Below the pieces are notes generated by a model that was given only the letters and a program-made list of their open reading frames with translations, made no database searches and was not told the DNA's origin. A stretch of DNA of 10,077 nucleotides from an uncultured Bacteroides sp. (GTDB lineage Bacteria > Bacteroidota > Bacteroidia > Bacteroidales > Bacteroidaceae): positions 1 to 10,077 of the forward strand of contig UQVZ01000071.1 of NCBI GenBank assembly GCA_900544675.1, given 5' to 3'. Shown here piece by piece: positions 6,683 through 10,077 of the stretch. The position numbers were made by a program, and so were the translations under genes. Position 1 is the first letter of the stretch. The number at the start of each line of letters is the position of its first letter.

Positions 6683-7903
6683 ATGAACGGAACAAACCTT
6701 TTCAAAATAGCAGTCCGCGCCTTGGCGAACAACAAGCTCCGGGCTTTCCTCACCATGCTGGGCATCATTATCGGTGTGGCGTCGGTGATAGCCATGCTTG
6801 CCATCGGACAAGGCTCGAAACGAAGCATCCAGCAACAGATTTCGGAGATGGGCTCGAACATGATTATGATTCACCCGGGAGCCGAGATGCGGGGCGGAGT
6901 ACGCCAAGACCCCTCCTCCATGCAGACGCTGAAGCTGGAAAACTACGAGAAACTACGGGACGAATGCACCTACCTTGCCGCCATCAGCCCCAATGTGTCT
7001 TCATCGGGACAACTCATAGCCGGCTCGAACAACTATCCGTCTTCGGTGACCGGATGCAACAACGACTATATGGAAATACGCCAGCTCACGGTGGAACAAG
7101 GCGAGGCATTCAGCGATAACGACATACGCACCGCAGCCAAGGTATGCATCATCGGGAAAACCATTGTCGACAACTTGTTCCCGGACGGGACAGACCCCAT
7201 CGGGAAAGTCATCCGGTGCAACAAGATTCCCCTTCGGGTCATCGGCGTATTGAAATCGAAAGGCTATAACTCGATGGGACAAGACCAGGACGATATCGTA
7301 TTGTCTCCATACACCACGGTGATGAAACGCTTGCTGGCACAGACTTACCTGAGCGGCATCTTCGCTTCGGCACTGACCGAAGACATGACCGAAGAAGCCG
7401 TAGACGAGATTACGACCGTCTTGCGCCGCGAGCACAAGCTGAAAAGCACGGATGACGATGATTTCACCATCCGCACCCAGCAGGAGCTCAGCTCGATGCT
7501 GAATACCACGACCGACCTGATGACCACCCTGCTTGCCTGCATCGCGGGCATCTCGCTGGTAGTAGGCGGAATCGGCATCATGAACATCATGTATGTATCG
7601 GTGACCGAACGTACCAAGGAAATCGGCTTGCGCATGTCGGTAGGAGCGCGAGGCATCGACATCCTTTCGCAATTCCTCATCGAGTCGGTGCTCATCAGCA
7701 TCACGGGAGGACTGATCGGTGTCCTGTTGGGATGCGGTGCCAGCGTCATTATCAAGACCGTAGCCCACTGGCCCGTGTTCGTCCAGCCGTGGAGCGTTCT
7801 GCTCTCTTTCGCGGTCTGCACGTTCACCGGTGTATTCTTCGGGTGGTATCCGGCGAAGAAAGCCGCCGACCTCGACCCGATAGAAGCCTTGCGCTATGAA
7901 TAA
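6683..7903 (+). CDS. MacB/FtsX-type ABC transporter permease
   Basis: This 406-residue inner-membrane permease is a mechanotransmission-type subunit that works with the upstream ATPase, adaptor and TolC channel. It opens with a conserved amphipathic segment and TM1 (about 21-42, FLTMLGIIIGVASVIAMLAI). A periplasmic MacB core domain of roughly 235 residues follows, with GSNMIMIHPG near its start. Three C-terminal helices then form the FtsX domain (about 283-305, 330-357, 370-389). The cytoplasmic link TERTKEIGLRMSVGA (308-322) is the family signature that contacts the ATPase. The final AKKAADLDPIEALRYE is the standard ending. Nothing appears truncated. The gene has no fused ATPase domain. Candidate substrates from the family include macrolides, peptides, polyketides or lipoproteins, and none can be chosen here. 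A terminator hairpin follows 79 bases downstream. Confidence 0.95.
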   Translation: MNGTNLFKIAVRALANNKLRAFLTMLGIIIGVASVIAMLAIGQGSKRSIQQQISEMGSNMIMIHPGAEMRGGVRQDPSSMQTLKLENYEKLRDECTYLAAISPNVSSSGQLIAGSNNYPSSVTGCNNDYMEIRQLTVEQGEAFSDNDIRTAAKVCIIGKTIVDNLFPDGTDPIGKVIRCNKIPLRVIGVLKSKGYNSMGQDQDDIVLSPYTTVMKRLLAQTYLSGIFASALTEDMTEEAVDEITTVLRREHKLKSTDDDDFTIRTQQELSSMLNTTTDLMTTLLACIAGISLVVGGIGIMNIMYVSVTERTKEIGLRMSVGARGIDILSQFLIESVLISITGGLIGVLLGCGASVIIKTVAHWPVFVQPWSVLLSFAVCTFTGVFFGWYPAKKAADLDPIEALRYE

Positions 7904-7951
7904 GAAACATTACTTCGATTTTAGCCCGAGCTTGTGAAAGTTCGTCTAAAA

Positions 7952-7974
7952 TAACTTTGTTCTTCATAACTTTG
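7952..7974 (+). repeat. Two direct copies of ATAACTTTG between pump and kinase genes
   Basis: The nine-base word ATAACTTTG occurs at 7951-7959 and 7966-7974, 15 bases apart. Each contains a full -7 box match (TAACTTTG), but neither has a good TTTG at the proper distance upstream (a TTG at 7932 is 17 bases from the first). They lie before the terminator hairpin, so they could be weak promoters, a regulator binding site, or chance in an AT-rich spacer. Confidence 0.35.
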
Positions 7975-7982
7975 GTTTCTTT

Positions 7983-8022
7983 AATCCGGCTGCTTGGGAT
8001 TTATCCCGGTGGCCGGATTTTT
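7983..8022 (+). terminator. Intrinsic terminator after the pump operon
   Basis: AATCCGGC (7983-7990) pairs perfectly with GCCGGATT (8012-8019). An inner stem GGGA (7996-7999) with TCCC (8004-8007) closes a TTTA loop. The T-run at 8018-8022 follows the stem. The GC-rich stem with a T-tail lies 79 bases after the permease stop, which marks the end of the pump transcript. Because it is upstream of the kinase start codon at 8068, it could also act as an attenuator if transcription begins at the upstream ATAACTTTG copies. Confidence 0.75.
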
Positions 8023-8034
8023 CAAAAAAACACG

Positions 8035-8042
8035 TATCTTTG
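8035..8042 (+). promoter_or_regulatory. Probable -7 box for the kinase-regulator operon
   Basis: TATCTTTG is a full match to the Bacteroidetes -7 box and lies directly after the terminator. Transcription from it would start near 8049 and leave a leader of about 19 bases before the ATG at 8068. No convincing -33 TTTG is found at the normal distance, which falls inside the terminator stem. The promoter may therefore be weak or need an activator. Confidence 0.5.
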
Positions 8043-8067
8043 CCTATTCTTTTACCTATTCATATAT

Positions 8068-9129
8068 ATGAAACAAACAACCGATATACCCCGCCGCCCG
8101 CTGGAAGCCGTCATCCACATCATTTGCTGGGGACTGTTCTTCGCGTTCCCGCTCTTTTTCGCCCAGCGGAACAACGGCACCATCAACTGGGATGCCTTTG
8201 TGCACCACAGTGTCTTCCCCGCCTCTTTATTCGTCATCTTTTACCTGAACTATTTCCTGTTCATCCCCTACCTGCTTTTCCGCGAACGCCCGAAGCAGTT
8301 TCTTTTTATCAACCTCCTTGTCATTCTTATCATGACGGGAGTAGTCCGCTATCTGAACAACCTGGTCGCTCCTCCTCCCCCGCTCGACATGGACCGTCCT
8401 CTACCTCCGCAATACATCTTCTATCTGCGCGACATGGCAGGACTGATATTCTCAGCCGGACTGAGTGTAGCCATCCGGATGAGTATCCGGTGGAGCAAGG
8501 CGGAAGCCGAACGGCAGGAAGCGGTGAAGAGCCGTACCGAAGCCGAGCTGAAAAACCTGCGCAACCAGTTGAATCCTCATTTCCTGCTGAACACCCTGAA
8601 CAACATCTACGCCCTGATAGCTTTCGATGCCGACAAGGCGCAACAGGCGGTGCAAGAGCTGAGCAAATTATTGCGTTATGTGCTCTACGACAACCAGCAG
8701 ATGTTTGTCCCCCTAAGCAAGGAAATCGATTTCATCCGGAACTACATCGAGCTGATGCGCATCCGTGTCTCTCCGCAAGTCAGAATCGAGACTTCGTTCG
8801 ACATCAAGCCGGAGAGCCAGACACCCATCGCGCCGCTGATGTTCATATCCCTGATAGAAAACGCATTCAAGCACGGCATATCCCCTACTCATCCCAGCTT
8901 CATCTCGATTTCCATTGCAGAAACCGAAGAAGACATCTGCTGCACGATACGCAACAGCAATTACCCGAAGACCCGCACTGACAAAAGCGGGTCGGGCATC
9001 GGACTGGAGCAGGTAAGCAAGCGCCTGGAGCTGGTCTATCCCGGACATTACCAATGGAAACGGGGCGTATCCGCCGAAGGTACGGAATATGTCTCCGCGC
9101 TATGCATCCAGATACCCCATACAGTATAA
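8068..9129 (+). CDS. LytS/YehU-type membrane histidine kinase
   Basis: This sensor kinase should autophosphorylate on a histidine and pass the phosphate to the adjacent LytTR regulator. From the chosen start it has 353 residues. Four hydrophobic helices (about 14-31, 47-68, 77-93, 120-137) occur with no large periplasmic domain, suggesting sensing within the membrane. A proline-rich loop (APPPPLD, about 101-107) separates the third and fourth helices. A short coil leads to the His_kinase domain with LRNQLNPHFLLNTLNNIYAL, where His171 is the predicted phosphorylation site. The ATPase part has Asn265 in LIENAFKHG and GSGIGLEQVSKRL (308-320). A longer reading from 7957 was rejected, since its first 37 codons cover the terminator and the -7 box. 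The start at 8068 puts a typical MKQ-type N-terminus before the first helix. The regulator gene follows after 27 bases. Confidence 0.93.
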   Translation: MKQTTDIPRRPLEAVIHIICWGLFFAFPLFFAQRNNGTINWDAFVHHSVFPASLFVIFYLNYFLFIPYLLFRERPKQFLFINLLVILIMTGVVRYLNNLVAPPPPLDMDRPLPPQYIFYLRDMAGLIFSAGLSVAIRMSIRWSKAEAERQEAVKSRTEAELKNLRNQLNPHFLLNTLNNIYALIAFDADKAQQAVQELSKLLRYVLYDNQQMFVPLSKEIDFIRNYIELMRIRVSPQVRIETSFDIKPESQTPIAPLMFISLIENAFKHGISPTHPSFISISIAETEEDICCTIRNSNYPKTRTDKSGSGIGLEQVSKRLELVYPGHYQWKRGVSAEGTEYVSALCIQIPHTV

Positions 9130-9156
9130 CCCTTTAATCTTACCCCTATCCGCATT

Positions 9157-9879
9157 ATGAACTTACGTTGTGCAATCATCGATGACGAGCCTTTGGCTCT
9201 AGGCCTGCTGGAAAGCTATGTGAAGAAAACGCCGGCACTGACCTTGTGCGGCACCTACTCGAGTGCCGTGCAAGCCATGAAGTCATTGCCCGACCATCCT
9301 GTCGACCTGCTCTTTCTCGACATCCAGATGCCCGAACTCAACGGGCTGGAGTTTTCACGCATGGTGTCTGATAATACCCGCATTGTCTTCACCACGGCAT
9401 TCGACCAGTATGCCATCGACGGATACCGGGTCAATGCGCTCGATTACCTGCTGAAACCTATCAGTTATCCCGACTTCATGGAGGCGGTGAACAAAGCCAT
9501 CCATTGGTTCGAACTCCAGCAAAAAGCCGAATCCCCTTCCGTACCGGACAAAACGGAGAAATACATTTATGTGAAAAGCGACTACAAGCTGGTGCAAATC
9601 GAGTTGGACAAGATTCTGTACATCGAAGGACTGAAAGACTACATCAAGATTCATCTGGAAGGAGCCGACAAACCTGTCCTTTCCCTCATCAGCATGCGGG
9701 CAATGGAAGAGAAGCTGCCCGCCAGCCAGTTCATACGGGTGCACCGCTCGTTCATCGTACAAAAACAGAAAATAAAAATTATCGACAAAGGACGCATTGT
9801 TTTCGGAAAAGCCTACATACCGGTATCCGATAGTTACAAGCAAGAGCTCCAAAACTATGTTAACGAACATATTGTTTAA
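9157..9879 (+). CDS. LytTR-family response regulator
   Basis: This 240-residue transcription factor is the cognate partner of the preceding kinase. The receiver domain (1-120) has the acidic pair Asp9 and Asp10, the phosphate acceptor Asp55 in LLFLDIQMPELNG, Thr80 in IVFTTAFDQYA and Lys100 in YLLKPI. A short linker rich in Ser, Pro and Glu leads to a LytTR DNA-binding domain (about 133-236). That domain carries KILYIEGLKDYIKIHLEG and FIRVHRSFIV, the usual conserved strands. All catalytic residues are intact. LytTR regulators bind as dimers to direct repeats upstream of target genes. The neighbouring efflux operon is the obvious candidate target, which is inference from position only. It shares an operon with the kinase and is followed by no further gene in the window. 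Confidence 0.95.
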   Translation: MNLRCAIIDDEPLALGLLESYVKKTPALTLCGTYSSAVQAMKSLPDHPVDLLFLDIQMPELNGLEFSRMVSDNTRIVFTTAFDQYAIDGYRVNALDYLLKPISYPDFMEAVNKAIHWFELQQKAESPSVPDKTEKYIYVKSDYKLVQIELDKILYIEGLKDYIKIHLEGADKPVLSLISMRAMEEKLPASQFIRVHRSFIVQKQKIKIIDKGRIVFGKAYIPVSDSYKQELQNYVNEHIV

Positions 9880-9887
9880 ATATATTC

Positions 9888-9902
9888 GAAGATTTAATCT
9901 TC
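9888..9902. repeat. Perfect palindrome GAAGATTTAATCTTC
   Basis: Seven-base arms (9888-9894 and 9896-9902) flank one central T, and TTT follows at 9903-9905. It begins 9 bases after the regulator stop. It could be a weak AT-rich terminator hairpin or a protein binding palindrome; the stem is too AT-rich to be a strong terminator alone. Confidence 0.4.
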
Positions 9903-9912
9903 TTTAACAGGT

Positions 9913-9936
9913 ATGAAAGGTGTTTTTCTTTCATTT
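9913..9936 (+). terminator. Weak hairpin downstream of the response regulator
   Basis: ATGAAAG (9913-9919) pairs with CTTTCAT (9928-9934) around an 8-base loop and is followed by TT. Together with the palindrome at 9888-9902 it may end the kinase-regulator transcript. The stem is only 7 pairs and AT-rich, and it abuts the -33 box of the next promoter, so the assignment is tentative. Confidence 0.35.
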
Positions 9937-9938
9937 AG

Positions 9939-9970
9939 TTTGCCGCTTCTAAATTTAAGACTTATATTTG
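9939..9970 (+). promoter_or_regulatory. Perfect rightward promoter reading out of the window
   Basis: TTTG (9939-9942), 20 bases, then TATATTTG (9963-9970) matches the Bacteroidetes promoter fully, with the same spacing as the pump promoter. Transcription would begin near 9977. No credible reading frame starts in the remaining about 100 bases: the ATG at 10055 stops after five codons. The gene served must begin beyond the right edge, giving a leader of at least 100 bases. Confidence 0.75.
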
Positions 9971-9990
9971 CCAAGTACATAATAACAACA

Positions 9991-10049
9991 GAAGTTGTGA
10001 AACTTCTTATTGAATAGTTTAGTTAAGAAACTGTTTTGAATTGATTCAA
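9991..10049 (+). promoter_or_regulatory. Structured 5' leader of an off-window gene
   Basis: Downstream of the promoter at 9939-9970 are three small hairpins. GAAGTT-GTGA-AACTTC (9991-10006) has a GNRA-type loop. AGTTT (10016-10020) can pair with AAACT (10028-10032). TTGAAT-TG-ATTCAA spans 10036-10049; its 2-base loop means the innermost pair must open. All are in the predicted untranslated leader. They do not match a riboswitch class that I can recognise. Confidence 0.35.
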
Positions 10050-10077
10050 GAATAATGTTACAGTCTCCTTAAAATTT

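Noticed and set aside
7957..8067. A longer N-terminus for the histidine kinase starting at 7957.
   Set aside because: The extra 37 codons cover a -7-like box, the terminator hairpin and the proposed -7 box, and would add a further hydrophobic segment not typical of the family. The ATG at 8068 fits better.
10019..10028. TTTAGTTAAG, resembling the AGTTAAG core of an AgrA-type LytTR binding site.
   Set aside because: Only one copy is seen, it lies downstream of a different promoter's start, and Bacteroidetes LytTR sites need not follow the staphylococcal consensus.
1..10077. Search by eye for insertion sequences, CRISPR repeats, tRNA or rRNA genes, and invertible promoter repeats.
   Set aside because: No transposase or integrase frames, no regularly spaced repeats, no tRNA-like cloverleaf and no long inverted repeat pair flanking a promoter were found.

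Overview
The window looks like chromosomal DNA from a member of the Bacteroidales (Bacteroides, Phocaeicola or a close relative). Three things point there. Intergenic regions carry Bacteroidetes-type promoters (-33 TTTG, about 20 bases, -7 TAnnTTTG) instead of sigma70 boxes. A DUF4492-type small protein sits ahead of cydA. A LytS-type kinase and a LytTR regulator accompany a split MacAB/TolC pump. Genes are moderately GC-rich and intergenic DNA is AT-rich. There is no sign of an insertion sequence, phage, CRISPR array, tRNA or rRNA.

Left third (about 80-3200, minus strand): a three-gene cytochrome bd quinol oxidase operon, read leftwards as DUF4492-type membrane peptide, cydA, cydB. It ends in a strong branched hairpin at 82-145. 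The bd oxidase reduces O2 to water with electrons from the quinol pool (menaquinol in these organisms), which supports growth and protection at nanomolar oxygen. The key heme and quinol residues of CydA are present. CydB lacks the acidic residues known from E. coli.

Middle (3193-8022, plus strand): transcribed divergently from a near-perfect promoter at 3193-3224 is an operon for a tripartite efflux pump. Its genes are a TolC-type outer-membrane channel, a MacA-type adaptor, a MacB-type ATPase and a separate MacB/FtsX-type permease. Gaps of 6, 27 and 55 bases link them. A hairpin followed by a T-run at 7983-8022 closes the operon.

Right (8035-9879, plus strand): a two-gene two-component system, a LytS/YehU-type membrane histidine kinase and a LytTR response regulator. 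It has its own -7 box just after the terminator. It is the likely controller, or stress-sensing partner, of the pump operon, though the sequence alone does not prove this. The last about 200 bases hold no gene. They contain a perfect outward-facing promoter (9939-9970) and a structured leader for a gene lying beyond the window.

The window is mostly well-understood gene families in a typical arrangement. The least explained parts are the small DUF4492 protein, the repeats in the divergent promoter region, the layout upstream of the kinase gene and the structured leader at the right edge.
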